A stretch of 64,000 bases of DNA from Nitrospirillum sp034427435 (GCF_034427435.1 NZ_JAXQNP010000003.1:806001-870000); one strand, 5' to 3'. Positions 43,633-52,420 are shown, counted from the stretch's first letter. Notes: generated by a model not told the origin, from the letters alone. Translations and numbers: made by a program.

Positions 43633-44925
43633 TCAGCGGCCCAACCGCACGCGGACCGACAGCGCGTGCGCGCCCAGGCCCTCGGCATCCGCCAAGATGG
43701 CGGCTTGCGGCCCCAGGCGCCCCAGGCTGGCGGCATCGCAGCCCACCAGCGTGGTGCGCTTCATGAAGTCCAGCACGTTCAGGCCGGAGGAGAAGCGGGC
43801 GCTACGGGCTGTGGGCAGCACATGGTTGGGACCGGCGATGTAGTCGCCGATCGCCTCGGGCGTGTAGCGGCCCAGGAAAATGGCGCCGGCATGGGTGACC
43901 TTGGCCGCCAGGGCGTCCGGATCGGCCACCGCCAGTTCCAAGTGTTCCGGGGCCAGGCGGTCGACCAGGGCCACCGCCTCATCCAGGTCGCGCACCAGGA
44001 TGGTGGCGCCGTTGTTGCGCCAGCTGGCGCCGGCGATGACGGCGCGGGGCAGCGTCTTCAGGTGGGTGTCCACCGCCGCCCGCACCGCCTGGATGAAGGC
44101 GGCGTCATCGCTGATCAGGATGGACTGGGCGCTGCTGTCATGCTCCGCCTGCGACAGCAGGTCGGCCGCGATCCAACTGGGATCGTTGGCGCCATCGGCC
44201 ACCACCAGGATTTCGGACGGGCCGGCGATCATGTCGATGCCCACCGTGCCGAACACCTGGCGCTTGGCGGCGGCGACATAGGCGTTGCCGGGGCCCACGA
44301 TCTTGTCCACCGGCCGGATGGTGCGCGTGCCATAGGCCAGCGCCGCCACCGCCTGGGCGCCGCCCACGCGGTAGATCTCATCCACCCCGGCGATGCGCGC
44401 GGCGGCCAGCACCAGGGGGGACAGCGCCCCCTCCGGCGTCGGCACCACCATGGCCAGGCGCGGCACGCCCGCGACCTTGGCCGGGATGGCGTTCATCAGG
44501 ACGGAACTGGGGTAGGAGGCCAGGCCCCCGGGCACGTAGAGGCCCACGGCCGACAGCGGCGTCCAGCGGGCGCCCAGGCGCACGCCCGCGTCATCCACAT
44601 AATCATAGGTGTCGGGCGTCTGGCGGCGGTGAAAGGCCTCGATACGGGCGGCCGCGACCTTCAGCGCCTCGATCACCTCGGGATCGCAGGCGGCCACGGC
44701 GGCCTCGATCTCGCACTCGGCGATGCGCAGCCGGTCGGGCGTCAGGTCCAACTGATCCCAGCGGCTGGTGTATTTGATCAGCGCCTCATCCCCGTGCAGG
44801 CGCACGTCGCGCAGCACCTCGGCCACGGCGTCGGCCACGTCGCTCTGGGATTCCCGCTTGGCATGCAGCAGCCGGTCGAAGTCCGCCTCGAAGCCGGCAT
44901 CGGTGGTGCGCAGGTCACGCGGCAT
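43633..44925 (-). CDS. hisD: Histidinol dehydrogenase
   Basis: A 430-residue zinc enzyme that oxidises histidinol to histidine in two NAD-dependent steps, the last reactions of histidine synthesis. Landmarks are GLYVPGGLASYPSSVLMNAIPA, VGGAQAVAALAYGT, KIVGPGNAYVAAAKR, AGPSEILVVAD and AEHDSSAQSILIS with a zinc-ligand His. GPNHVLPT and the closing FMKRT segment are also present. ATG 44925 has GGAGG nine bases upstream. It overlaps the end of hisG by 11 bases. Confidence 0.96.
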   Translation of the reverse strand: MPRDLRTTDAGFEADFDRLLHAKRESQSDVADAVAEVLRDVRLHGDEALIKYTSRWDQLDLTPDRLRIAECEIEAAVAACDPEVIEALKVAAARIEAFHRRQTPDTYDYVDDAGVRLGARWTPLSAVGLYVPGGLASYPSSVLMNAIPAKVAGVPRLAMVVPTPEGALSPLVLAAARIAGVDEIYRVGGAQAVAALAYGTRTIRPVDKIVGPGNAYVAAAKRQVFGTVGIDMIAGPSEILVVADGANDPSWIAADLLSQAEHDSSAQSILISDDAAFIQAVRAAVDTHLKTLPRAVIAGASWRNNGATILVRDLDEAVALVDRLAPEHLELAVADPDALAAKVTHAGAIFLGRYTPEAIGDYIAGPNHVLPTARSARFSSGLNVLDFMKRTTLVGCDAASLGRLGPQAAILADAEGLGAHALSVRVRLGR

Positions 44926-45658
44926 GGCTGACAACCTCCGTGAAACGGTTGATCCAGTCCTGGATCTCGGGGTGGCGCGTCTTGAACGCGGCGCGATTGA
45001 CGATAAGGCGCGAGGTCACGTCGGCGATATGCTCGATCTCCACCAGGCCGTTGGCCTTCAGGGTGGCGCCGCTGGACACCAGATCGACGATACGCTGGCA
45101 CAGGCCCAGGCTGGGCGCCAGTTCCATGGCGCCGTTCAGCTTGATGCATTCCGCCTGCACGCCGCGGCGGGCGAAGTGGCGGCGGGTGACCTCGGGATAC
45201 TTGGTGGCGACGCGCACATGGCTCCAGCGCGACGGGTCGTCGCCCTGCGCCTCGGCCACCGGCTCGGCCACCGCCAGGCGGCAACGGCCGATGCCCAGGT
45301 CCAGGGGGGCGTAGATTTCGGGGTAGTCGAATTCCATCAGCACGTCGTTGCCGCACACACCCATCTGGGCGGCGCCGAAGGCGACGAAGGTGGCGACGTC
45401 GAAGCTGCGCACGCGGATGATTTCCACGTGCGGCAGGTTGGTGGCGAAGCGCAGCGCCCGGCTCTTGGGATCATCGAAGGCCGCCTCGGGCCGCAATCCC
45501 ACGGCCTCCAGCAGCGGCCGCACCTCATCCAGGATGCGGCCCTTGGGCAGGGCCAGGGTCAGCCGCTCCGGCGCGCCGGAGACGGCGGCCGTATGCGCAT
45601 GCCCCGACGGGGAGACCGGGGACAGCGGGGCGGATGAGGGCGGCGCGGCGGCAGGCAT
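44915..45658 (-). CDS. hisG: ATP phosphoribosyltransferase, short form
   Basis: A 247-residue enzyme that joins ATP and PRPP, the first step of histidine synthesis. The catalytic core is complete (LTLALPKGRILDEVRPLLEAVG, GAAQMGVCGNDVLME, DLGIGRCRLAVAEP, DLVSSGATLKANGLVEIEHI). The long-form C-terminal regulatory domain is missing, so this is the short form that needs HisZ for activity and feedback control. HisZ is not in this window. The first 30 residues are Pro/Ala/Ser-rich and not conserved. It is the first gene of the hisG-hisD-UPF0262-phosphatase operon. Confidence 0.93.
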   Translation of the reverse strand: MPAAAPPSSAPLSPVSPSGHAHTAAVSGAPERLTLALPKGRILDEVRPLLEAVGLRPEAAFDDPKSRALRFATNLPHVEIIRVRSFDVATFVAFGAAQMGVCGNDVLMEFDYPEIYAPLDLGIGRCRLAVAEPVAEAQGDDPSRWSHVRVATKYPEVTRRHFARRGVQAECIKLNGAMELAPSLGLCQRIVDLVSSGATLKANGLVEIEHIADVTSRLIVNRAAFKTRHPEIQDWINRFTEVVSHAA

Positions 45659-45829
45659 GGGAAACGCGGGCTCCGATGGACGAACCCCATTCCGGGTCCG
45701 GAGGGCCGCAGAATAGCAGATCATCCGCCTCCGCCAACGCCCTGGGATGGAGGGCAGCCCTGTCCGTTTGCGGGAGGCGCCACCCAGCGGCTTACAGCCC
45801 CTCCCGCCGCCATCCCCGCGTAGGCTTGC

Positions 45830-46111
45830 TTAATTTCCCTGCGGAGCCGGGCCATGGGCCGGCAGGGTGGCCAGCGCCGACTTGCAGTCTGGCGACAGCT
45901 TGTCCTCATGCGCCTTGAGGCAAGCCAGGATGCGGCCGCCACCGGGCTGCTCATCCTTGCACAGCGTCTGGCGATCCTGCTGGCAAGCCTTCATGGCCTC
46001 GCGGGCCACCGGGCCCGCCGGCTGGCCGTCCTGGGATTGGGCGAATGCCGCAACCGGCGCCACGACCAGCGAAAGGGCGAGGATGGCGCGTGAAAGCATC
46101 TGGGTCATCAT
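45830..46111 (-). CDS. Secreted Cys-rich repeat protein
   Basis: A 93-residue protein with a signal peptide (about 1-25, ending AFAQS). The mature part has a Cys-rich GLG1-like repeat (ACQQDRQTLCKDEQPGG, ACLKAHEDKLSPDCKSAL) with four cysteines likely in two disulfides. Bacterial proteins of this type are common in Proteobacteria and have no clear role. I placed the start at 46111, where the signal peptide begins; the frame is open further upstream. It is divergent from the desaturase gene. Confidence 0.85.
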   Translation of the reverse strand: MMTQMLSRAILALSLVVAPVAAFAQSQDGQPAGPVAREAMKACQQDRQTLCKDEQPGGGRILACLKAHEDKLSPDCKSALATLPAHGPAPQGN

Positions 46112-46282
46112 GGGGGCATCCTTGTCATCAGCGGCGGCAAATCCGCCGTCTGGCCCTGGTACGCGGGAGTCATCGGCAAATCTTCGTCCGGCCATCCAGA
46201 AAAATTCGCCGCGCGACCCAAATACAACCAGCCCTGACCGGCGTATCAGCATCAAATCCCCCGTTCCGCATGAGGCCCGGTC

Positions 46283-47155
46283 ATGGCCATCCCTGGTGGC
46301 GCCAGTGTCATTCCCTTGGAGTTCTACCCCGTCGTCGCGGCGGCGGTGGCGGCGGAACTGGCTTGGTACGCCCATCGCCGCCGGCCCTACCCCTGGGCGG
46401 AGACGGCGACCTCACTCGCCATTTTCCTGATCCGCGTTCCCGCGAAGCTGGCGTCAGCCGGCATCCTGGGCGCTGTCGCCTGGTTCATCTGGATGCACCG
46501 CGCCGCCACCCTGCCCTTGGACCGCTGGTGGGGCCTGGCCCTGCTGTTCGCGGCGGTGGAGTTCTGCTATTATTGGGCCCATCGTCTGGGGCATGAAGTG
46601 CGCTGGGTTTGGGCGTCGCACAGCGTCCATCATTCCCCCACCTCCCTGCACCTGGCCAGCGCCTTCCGCCTGGGCGCGACGGAAACCCTGTCCGGTGGAT
46701 GGTTGGTCTACCTGCCCCTGTATTTCCTGGGTTTCAACCCGGTAGCCGTGGCGGCCATGCTGGCGCTGAACCTGTTCTACCAGTTCTGGCTGCATACCGA
46801 GGCGGTGGGGACACTGGGCCCGCTGGAATGGGTGTTGAACACCCCCGCCCACCATCGGGTGCACCACGCCAGCAACCCTTGCTATCTCGACCGGAACTAC
46901 GGCGGCGTGGTCATCGTCTGGGACCGGCTGTTCGGCACCTTCGCCGCCGCGCGGCCGGAGGTGCCGCTGACATACGGGCTGGCCCATGCCACGCCCAGCG
47001 TCAATCCGGTGGTGGTGTGCTCGCGCGAATGGGTGGCCATGGGGCGTGACGTGATCCGGGCGCGAGGCCTGCGCGGGCGCCTGGGCCAGCTGTTCGGCCG
47101 GCCTGGCGACAGTTTGAGCGCGCGTGCCCTTATTCCGCAACGGGACTCCCCGTGA
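46283..47155 (+). CDS. Sterol desaturase/fatty acid hydroxylase family protein
   Basis: A 290-residue membrane-bound di-iron oxygenase. The three His boxes are HRLGH (100-104), HSVHH (113-117) and HHRVHH (190-195), with the final GTF-type segment (VVIVWDRLFGTF) after. Four hydrophobic regions place the boxes on the cytoplasmic side. It should hydroxylate or desaturate a lipid or hopanoid-like substrate. Its stop overlaps the sigma-factor start (GTGA), so it heads a four-gene operon with regulatory proteins. Confidence 0.92.
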   Translation: MAIPGGASVIPLEFYPVVAAAVAAELAWYAHRRRPYPWAETATSLAIFLIRVPAKLASAGILGAVAWFIWMHRAATLPLDRWWGLALLFAAVEFCYYWAHRLGHEVRWVWASHSVHHSPTSLHLASAFRLGATETLSGGWLVYLPLYFLGFNPVAVAAMLALNLFYQFWLHTEAVGTLGPLEWVLNTPAHHRVHHASNPCYLDRNYGGVVIVWDRLFGTFAAARPEVPLTYGLAHATPSVNPVVVCSREWVAMGRDVIRARGLRGRLGQLFGRPGDSLSARALIPQRDSP

Positions 47156-47763
47156 CGGAGCGGCACCCCAACAGCCTCGCACCGGCGTGTCATGACGGCG
47201 GGGAAGACGACGACGCGCTGATGGCCCGCATCGCGCAGGGGGACGAACGGGCGCTGCGCCAGGTGGGTCAGCGCCACTACGCCACCACGTGGCGGTTGGC
47301 CAGGCGCCTGCTGACGTCGGACGCCGAGGCCGACGACGTGGCGCAAGAGGTCCTGGTGCGGGTATGGAACCACGCGGGGCGCTGGGCGCCCGGGCGCGCC
47401 CGTCTCTCGACCTGGCTGTACACCGTCACCTATCGGCTGTGCGTGGACCGACTGCGCGCCCGCCGCCACGCCCCGCTGGAAGAGGCGTTGAACGTGGCTG
47501 ATCCGGCGGAGGGCGTGACCGAACGCATGGAACGCCGGTCGGAACGGCAGAAGGTGCGGGATGCCCTGGCCACCCTGCCGGAAAGGCAACGTGCCGCCCT
47601 GGTTCTATTCTATTACCAGGAGATGCCGGGGCCGCAGGCATCGGCGGTGTTGGGCCTGACGTTGCGCGCCTATTGGTCACTGCTGTATCGCGCCCGAAGC
47701 GCCCTGGAGCGGGCGTTGACCAAGGGCGGCAAGGAACTTGTTGGAACAGGGGGTGAGCCATGA
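47152..47763 (+). CDS. ECF-type RNA polymerase sigma factor
   Basis: A 203-residue group IV sigma factor. Region 2 (about 40-105) has ATTWRLARRLLTSDAEADDVAQEVLVRVW, and region 4 (about 135-190) has LPERQRAALVLFYYQEMPGPQASAVLG with a recognition helix. A GTG start overlaps the stop of the desaturase gene by four bases. The next gene, a small membrane protein starting four bases before this one ends, is likely its anti-sigma factor. Confidence 0.92.
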   Translation: MTERHPNSLAPACHDGGEDDDALMARIAQGDERALRQVGQRHYATTWRLARRLLTSDAEADDVAQEVLVRVWNHAGRWAPGRARLSTWLYTVTYRLCVDRLRARRHAPLEEALNVADPAEGVTERMERRSERQKVRDALATLPERQRAALVLFYYQEMPGPQASAVLGLTLRAYWSLLYRARSALERALTKGGKELVGTGGEP

Positions 47764-48197
47764 TCCTCGAGGAATTCGCCCAATTGCTGGCAGCCCACGG
47801 GCCGGATATCGAGCACTGGCCACCAGGCACGCGGCAGGCGGCCCGGCGCCTGCGTGACCGGGACACGGATGCGCGCACCCTGTGGGAAGGCGCCTTGCGC
47901 CATCGGATGCCCCTTGTGGACGACCAGCTGAACGGCATGCCGGACGCCAGCCGTATCCAGGCCGGGATCGACGCCAGCCTGCGCCGCATTCGCCGGCGTC
48001 AGGATCCCGCCGCACCTCCTTGGGCCCGGTGGTTGTCCTGGCGGCCGGCCGGTGCCGTTTTCGCCACCATGGCCGTGGCCGGCTGGCTGGCTGGCACCTG
48101 GCTGACACCAGCGCCCGAGACGGCGACGATGACCACGGCCTCGCTAACCTCCCTGTTCACCCTGACCGGCGTGGGCGGCGACTGGCTGGTTCAGTAG
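47760..48197 (+). CDS. Small membrane protein, likely anti-sigma factor
   Basis: A 145-residue protein with a cytoplasmic N-terminal helical part (about 1-90), one membrane helix (AGAVFATMAVAGWLAGTWL, about 97-115) and a short periplasmic tail. It overlaps the sigma gene by four bases, the usual position of an anti-sigma factor. It has no recognisable zinc-binding HxxxCxxC motif. The role is inferred from position and layout. Confidence 0.7.
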   Translation: MILEEFAQLLAAHGPDIEHWPPGTRQAARRLRDRDTDARTLWEGALRHRMPLVDDQLNGMPDASRIQAGIDASLRRIRRRQDPAAPPWARWLSWRPAGAVFATMAVAGWLAGTWLTPAPETATMTTASLTSLFTLTGVGGDWLVQ

Positions 48198-48232
48198 CGC
48201 CCCCGTCAATCGTCCAACGAAGGCTTGCTCCG

Positions 48233-48691
48233 ATGCGGTCACCCATCCTGCGCTTGGTTTTCATCCTGTCCTTGGCCGTGAACCTGTTCCTGCTGGCCTT
48301 CATCGGGGCGCAACAGTGGCGCCAGCGCGCGGCCCTGGGCACCCTGCCCCCGATGCTGGCCCGTTCCGCCGCTGGCAACGCCCTGGCCACCATCATTGGC
48401 CAGTTGGCGGAAGAATTGCCGCCGGAGGATAGCCGCCTGCTGCGGGCCGCCATCCTCAGCCACATGACGCAACTGGAGACGGCGCAGGGCCGCTTCGCCG
48501 ACGCCATGAGCCAAGTCAGGGCCGAAATCGACCGCACACCGCTGAACCCAGACGCCCTGCGCGCCGCCATGGCCAACGCCCGCGAACAGCGCCAACCCAT
48601 CGGCCCGGTGTTGGAGGACATCATGATGGAGGTGCTGCCCAAGATGTCCCCTGAAGGGCGGCACATCCTGGCCCGCTATCGCGGACGCTGA
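48233..48691 (+). CDS. Periplasmic heavy-metal sensor-like protein (CnrR/Spy-like)
   Basis: A 152-residue protein with an N-terminal membrane anchor (LRLVFILSLAVNLFLLAFIGA) and a periplasmic all-helical part. Segments LPPEDSRLLRAAILSHM, RADIDR-like SQVRAEIDRTPLNPDAL and VLPKMSPEGRHILARYR match the LTXXQ/CnrX-type sensor fold. In CnrYXH systems such a protein controls an anti-sigma/sigma pair. It lies 35 bases after the presumed anti-sigma gene, completing the module. Confidence 0.85.
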   Translation: MRSPILRLVFILSLAVNLFLLAFIGAQQWRQRAALGTLPPMLARSAAGNALATIIGQLAEELPPEDSRLLRAAILSHMTQLETAQGRFADAMSQVRAEIDRTPLNPDALRAAMANAREQRQPIGPVLEDIMMEVLPKMSPEGRHILARYRGR

Positions 48692-48693
48692 CC

Positions 48694-49389
48694 TCATAGC
48701 GCCGCCCGCCACAGCTCCAGCGCCGCGAAGGCCAGGAAGGCCAGCCCGGTGGTGATGTCCAGGGCCCGGGCCAGGCGCGGCGCGATCATGCCGCGCAGGG
48801 TTCCCACCCCGGCCACCAGGACGGCCCACCACAGCATGGATCCGGCGGCCACGCCGGCGACGGTGGTGGTGATGCGCAGCCGCGCCATATCGGCACCCGC
48901 CAGGGTGGCCGCAGGCACGACGGCTGTCAGCATGGCGGCGAAGACGATGATCGTCGGCGGATTGGTCAGGGTCAGCAGGAAGGCGGAAACCCAGGCCCGG
49001 GGTAGGGACAGGGTGACGGCCGTGGGTGCGGCGTCCGCCCCCGGGGCGGCGGTGGGCTTGTGCCGCAGCGCGGCGACCGCCAGCCAGGCCAGGAACAAGC
49101 CGGCCGCCAGGTGCAGGGGCCGGCCATGGTCGGCCACGAAGGCCGACACCTCCGTCAGGCCCAAGGCGGCGACACCGGCGTAGACCCCGTCGCCGCTGGC
49201 GATGCCCGCCCCGGTGGCCAGGCCCAGGCGCCAGCCGCCGGCCAGGGTGCGTCGCATGCACAGGAAAGCCATGGGCCCCACCGGGGCGGCCACGCCCAGG
49301 CCCAGCAGCATGGCCTTGAGGAAGACGCCGGCGAAGGCGGCCGGCAGGAACAGGTTGGGCGCGATGGTGATCAGCGTGTCCAGGTCCAT
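48694..49389 (-). CDS. LysE family translocator
   Basis: A 231-residue inner-membrane amino-acid exporter of the LysE/RhtB family, with about six helices. Landmarks are FLKAMLLGLGVAAPVGPMAFLCMRRTL near the start and LLTLTNPPTIIVFAAML, which are typical. ATG 49389 and ATG 49398 are both possible starts. It is convergent with the periplasmic sensor gene, with a two-base gap, so it is not part of that operon. The exported amino acid is unknown. Confidence 0.9.
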   Translation of the reverse strand: MDLDTLITIAPNLFLPAAFAGVFLKAMLLGLGVAAPVGPMAFLCMRRTLAGGWRLGLATGAGIASGDGVYAGVAALGLTEVSAFVADHGRPLHLAAGLFLAWLAVAALRHKPTAAPGADAAPTAVTLSLPRAWVSAFLLTLTNPPTIIVFAAMLTAVVPAATLAGADMARLRITTTVAGVAAGSMLWWAVLVAGVGTLRGMIAPRLARALDITTGLAFLAFAALELWRAAL

Positions 49390-49506
49390 GAGAACCATCC
49401 CAATTTTAAAAGGTCGTTCCCGCGCCACCCTGGAAATGCAAGAGGGTGGGGCCCTCGCCCCCCTGGGGGCGGACGGCATCGGGCGGGATTGGGGAGTCGG
49501 AAATAC

Positions 49507-49537
49507 AAAAAAGCCCCGCGGGCGGTGCTCGCGGGGC
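49507..49537 (-). terminator. Rho-independent terminator on the minus strand
   Basis: A perfect 8-bp stem, GCCCCGCG (49513-49520) with CGCGGGGC (49530-49537), preceded on the plus strand by AAAAAA, which gives a T-run after the hairpin on the minus strand. It lies about 205 bases beyond the katA terminator, so a separate transcript may end here. Confidence 0.75.
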
Positions 49538-49539
49538 CT

Positions 49540-49741
49540 GTTATCGGGTGCGTGGGTGGCGGCGTTTAGCCGTTATCCCCCAATACCCCTGCCATAAACA
49601 GACAAAGCCCCACCCCAACCGGCACAGCGGTTTGCTGGCTAAATTGGGGGACGAGGCGCATCGGAATATGACCATTTGTTGTGATGGGCTGGAGGCTAAG
49701 CCGGCAGCCCGTCATCTCACAACCTGAAAGTGCGCGTTGCT
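49540..49741 (-). other. Region between two minus-strand terminators; possible small RNA
   Basis: About 200 bases without a firm gene. It follows one minus-strand terminator (49742-49786) and ends at another (49507-49537), which suggests its own short transcript. A 31-codon frame starting ATG at 49661 with a hydrophobic stretch is present but has no good ribosome site. Confidence 0.3.
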
Positions 49742-49786
49742 GAAAGAAAAATGTGACCGGGTGGCTTTCAGGGCACACCCGGTCAC
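49742..49786 (-). terminator. Rho-independent terminator of katA
   Basis: A perfect 11-bp stem, GTGACCGGGTG (49753-49763) with CACCCGGTCAC (49776-49786). On the minus strand ATTTTTCTTTC follows. It lies about 110 bases beyond the catalase stop. Confidence 0.8.
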
Positions 49787-49894
49787 TAGGCTCCCTGGTG
49801 CCAAGGCCGGTTCCCGGTAAGGGGACGTACGGGGAAGGGCCGGTTTGGGGGACGGGCTCCAGGGTGGGGGATGGCTAAATCAGAGGATGTCCAA

Positions 49895-51376
49895 TCAGGG
49901 GACGGCGGTTTCCGGGCGGGCGGCACCGGCCGCCTGGGCCAGGGCCCGCCGCACGCCCTCGGCGTAGTCGGGGTGGACCTTGGCGAAGTGGCCCAGCTGA
50001 CGCTCCACGATGGTTTCCGGCACCCCCTGCATGGCGGCGGCGATGTTGGCGAACAGCCGGTTCTTCTGGCCCTGGTCCATCAGATTGAACAGGGCGCGGG
50101 GCTGGCCGTAGTCGTCATTGCCGGCACGGTGGTCATGGCGGGCGACGTCACCCGACAGGCGCAGGGGCGGTTCCGCGACGCTGGGGTCCTGGGCGGGGCC
50201 GCCCAGGCTGTTGGGCTCGTAATAGGCATCGGGGTTGCCGGTGTCGTTGCGGAAGAAGCGCATGGCCCCGTCTTTGTGATAGTGGTGCACCGGGCACTTG
50301 GGCTGGTTCACCGGCAGCGCCTCGTAATGCGTGCCCAGGCGATAGCGGTGCGCGTCGGCGTAGGAGAAGATGCGGGCCTGCAGCATCTTGTCCGGGCTGT
50401 GGCCGATGCCGGGCACCACGTTGGACGGGCTGAACGCCGCCTGCTCGATCTCCGCGAAGTAGTTGTCCGGGTTGCGGTTCAGCTCGACCACGCCGACATC
50501 GATCAGCGGATAGTCGGCGTGCGGCCACACCTTGGTCAGGTCGAAGGGATTGTAGGGCGTCTTGTCGGCGTCGGCCTCGGGCATCACCTGGACCTGCAGG
50601 GTCCAGCGCGGGAAGTCGCCCGCCTCGATGCTGCCGAACAGATCCTCCTGGTAGCTTTCGCGCGACCGGCCGACCACCTGGGCCGCTTCGTCATTGGTCA
50701 GGTGCTTGTGGCCCTGCTGGGTCTTGAAGTGGAACTTCACCCAGAAGCGTTCGCCCTGGTCGTTCCAGAAGCTGTAGGTGTGGCTGCCGTAGCCGTTCAT
50801 GAAACGCGGGCTGGGCGGCAGGCCGCGATCCGACATCAGGATGGTGACCTGGTGCAGGCTTTCCGGCGACAGGGACCAGAAGTCCCACATCGCCGTGGGG
50901 CTACGCAGGTTGGTGCGGGGATGGCGCTTCTGCGTGTGGATGAAGTCGGGGAACTTCAGCGGGTCGCGGATGAAGAAGACCGGCGTGTTGTTGCCCACCA
51001 CGTCCCAGTTGCCTTCCTCGGTATAGAACTTGACGGCGAAGCCGCGCACATCGCGCTCGGCATCCGCCGCACCCAGCTCACCGGCGACGGTGGAGAAGCG
51101 GATCAGCAGGTCGGTCTTCTTGCCCACGGCGCCGAACAGCTTGGCCCGGGTGTAGCGGGTTATGTCGTGGGTCACGGTCAGGGTGCCGAAGGCGCCCCAG
51201 CCCTTGGCATGCACCACGCGCTCCGGAATGCGTTCGCGGTTCTGGTGCGCCAGCTTTTCCATCAGCTGATAGTCCTGCATCAGGACGGGGCCGCGCGGGC
51301 CGGCGGTCAGGCTGTTCTGGTTGTCGGCGATGGGGGCGCCGGCCGTGGTGGTCATGCGGGGCGGCTGCTGGGTCAT
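49895..51376 (-). CDS. katA: Catalase (small-subunit, heme)
   Basis: A 493-residue monofunctional heme catalase that breaks hydrogen peroxide down to water and oxygen. Landmarks are VVHAKGWGAFGTLTVTHDI with the distal His, RFSTVAGELGAADAERDVRGF, VGNNTPVFFIRDP with the catalytic Asn, and RIFSYADAHRYRLG with the heme-ligand Tyr. The length and absence of a C-terminal flavodoxin-like domain fit clade 3 KatA. The start is at 51376. It is divergent from oxyR, the expected activator. Confidence 0.96.
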   Translation of the reverse strand: MTQQPPRMTTTAGAPIADNQNSLTAGPRGPVLMQDYQLMEKLAHQNRERIPERVVHAKGWGAFGTLTVTHDITRYTRAKLFGAVGKKTDLLIRFSTVAGELGAADAERDVRGFAVKFYTEEGNWDVVGNNTPVFFIRDPLKFPDFIHTQKRHPRTNLRSPTAMWDFWSLSPESLHQVTILMSDRGLPPSPRFMNGYGSHTYSFWNDQGERFWVKFHFKTQQGHKHLTNDEAAQVVGRSRESYQEDLFGSIEAGDFPRWTLQVQVMPEADADKTPYNPFDLTKVWPHADYPLIDVGVVELNRNPDNYFAEIEQAAFSPSNVVPGIGHSPDKMLQARIFSYADAHRYRLGTHYEALPVNQPKCPVHHYHKDGAMRFFRNDTGNPDAYYEPNSLGGPAQDPSVAEPPLRLSGDVARHDHRAGNDDYGQPRALFNLMDQGQKNRLFANIAAAMQGVPETIVERQLGHFAKVHPDYAEGVRRALAQAAGAARPETAVP

Positions 51377-51461
51377 GGCTAAGGTCCCTCGTCGTCTCAT
51401 TGGCTGGGGCGCCCGCGGCGCCCGACACAGCAAAGCTAGGCCGTGAGGGCCCATTGGTAAA

Positions 51462-51498
51462 ATCGATTGTTCAAATCGTGACGATAGGTCACATATAT
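51462..51498. promoter_or_regulatory. Putative OxyR binding site
   Basis: Four tetranucleotides at 11-base steps, ATCG-N7-AAAT-N7-ATAG-N7-ATAT, match 12 of 16 bases of the OxyR pattern ATAG-N7-CTAT-N7-ATAG-N7-CTAT. The site lies between divergent katA and oxyR, 35 bases before the oxyR start. Confidence 0.45.
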
Positions 51499-51532
51499 CA
51501 ACGAGCCTATGACATGAGGTGAAGCGCGCCCC

Positions 51533-52411
51533 ATGAACCTGCGTGACCTGCGATACCTGCTGGCGGTGGCCCAGCACCGCCATTTCGGCCGGGCCGCCGC
51601 CGCCTGCCACGTCAGCCAGCCGACGTTGAGCAGCCAGGTGGCCAAGCTGGAGGCGCGGTTGGGCGCCCCCCTGTTCGAGCGCACCAACAAATGGGTGGCG
51701 CCGACCCCCTTGGGCGAGGAGGTGCTGGTCCATGCCGCCCGCGCGGTGGCGGAGGCGGACGCCATCGTGGCGCTGGCGGGCGCGCGCGACCCTTTGGGGG
51801 GCCCCTTGACCCTGGGCGTCATTCCCACCCTGGGGCCCTATCTCATGCCCCGGATCTTCGCGCCCCTGCGCCAGCGCTGCCCGGCCCTGACCCTGGAATT
51901 GTGGGAGGACACCACCGACGCGGTGGTGGAACGGCTGCGCCGACGGCAGCTGGACGCTGCCCTGATCGCGACGCCCGTGGCGGGCGACGATTTGGTGGAG
52001 CGGCCGCTATTCCAGGAAGGATTCCTGGCCGCCCTGCCCCCCGACCACGCGCTGGCGGAAAGCGGCGAAGCGGTGGACGAGGCGGCCCTGGCCGCCGACC
52101 TGCTGGTGCTGGCGGATGGCCATTGCCTGCGGGACCAAGCCCTGGCGGCCTGCGCCCGGCCCGATCCCGGCGGCTGGTCCCTGCGCGCCACCAGCCTTGA
52201 AACCTTGTTGAACATGGTTGCGGCCGGCTATGGCACCACCCTGGTGCCGGCCCTGGCGGCCCAGGCCCACGCGGGCCGCCGGGACGTGGTCTTCCGCCCC
52301 CTGGCCGGGGCGGCCACGGGGCGGCTGATCCGCCTGGTCAGCCGCGCCACCTTCACCCGCCAGCCGGCGCTGGACGCGCTGGCCGGATTGGTGAAAGAGG
52401 CGACCGCCTGA
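51533..52411 (+). CDS. oxyR: LysR-type peroxide sensor OxyR
   Basis: A 292-residue transcription regulator. The N-terminal helix-turn-helix is MNLRDLRYLLAVAQHRHFGR onward with ACHVSQPTLSSQVAKLE. The C-terminal domain has the OxyR redox cysteines Cys198 and Cys207 (DGHCLRDQALAAC), the spacing and positions of the E. coli disulfide. Peroxide should form the disulfide and switch on katA, which is divergent from it. Confidence 0.93.
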   Translation: MNLRDLRYLLAVAQHRHFGRAAAACHVSQPTLSSQVAKLEARLGAPLFERTNKWVAPTPLGEEVLVHAARAVAEADAIVALAGARDPLGGPLTLGVIPTLGPYLMPRIFAPLRQRCPALTLELWEDTTDAVVERLRRRQLDAALIATPVAGDDLVERPLFQEGFLAALPPDHALAESGEAVDEAALAADLLVLADGHCLRDQALAACARPDPGGWSLRATSLETLLNMVAAGYGTTLVPALAAQAHAGRRDVVFRPLAGAATGRLIRLVSRATFTRQPALDALAGLVKEATA

Positions 52412-52420
52412 CCACCCGCG

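Noticed and set aside
49871..51382. 503-codon plus-strand frame opposite katA
   Set aside because: Antisense shadow of a complete catalase.
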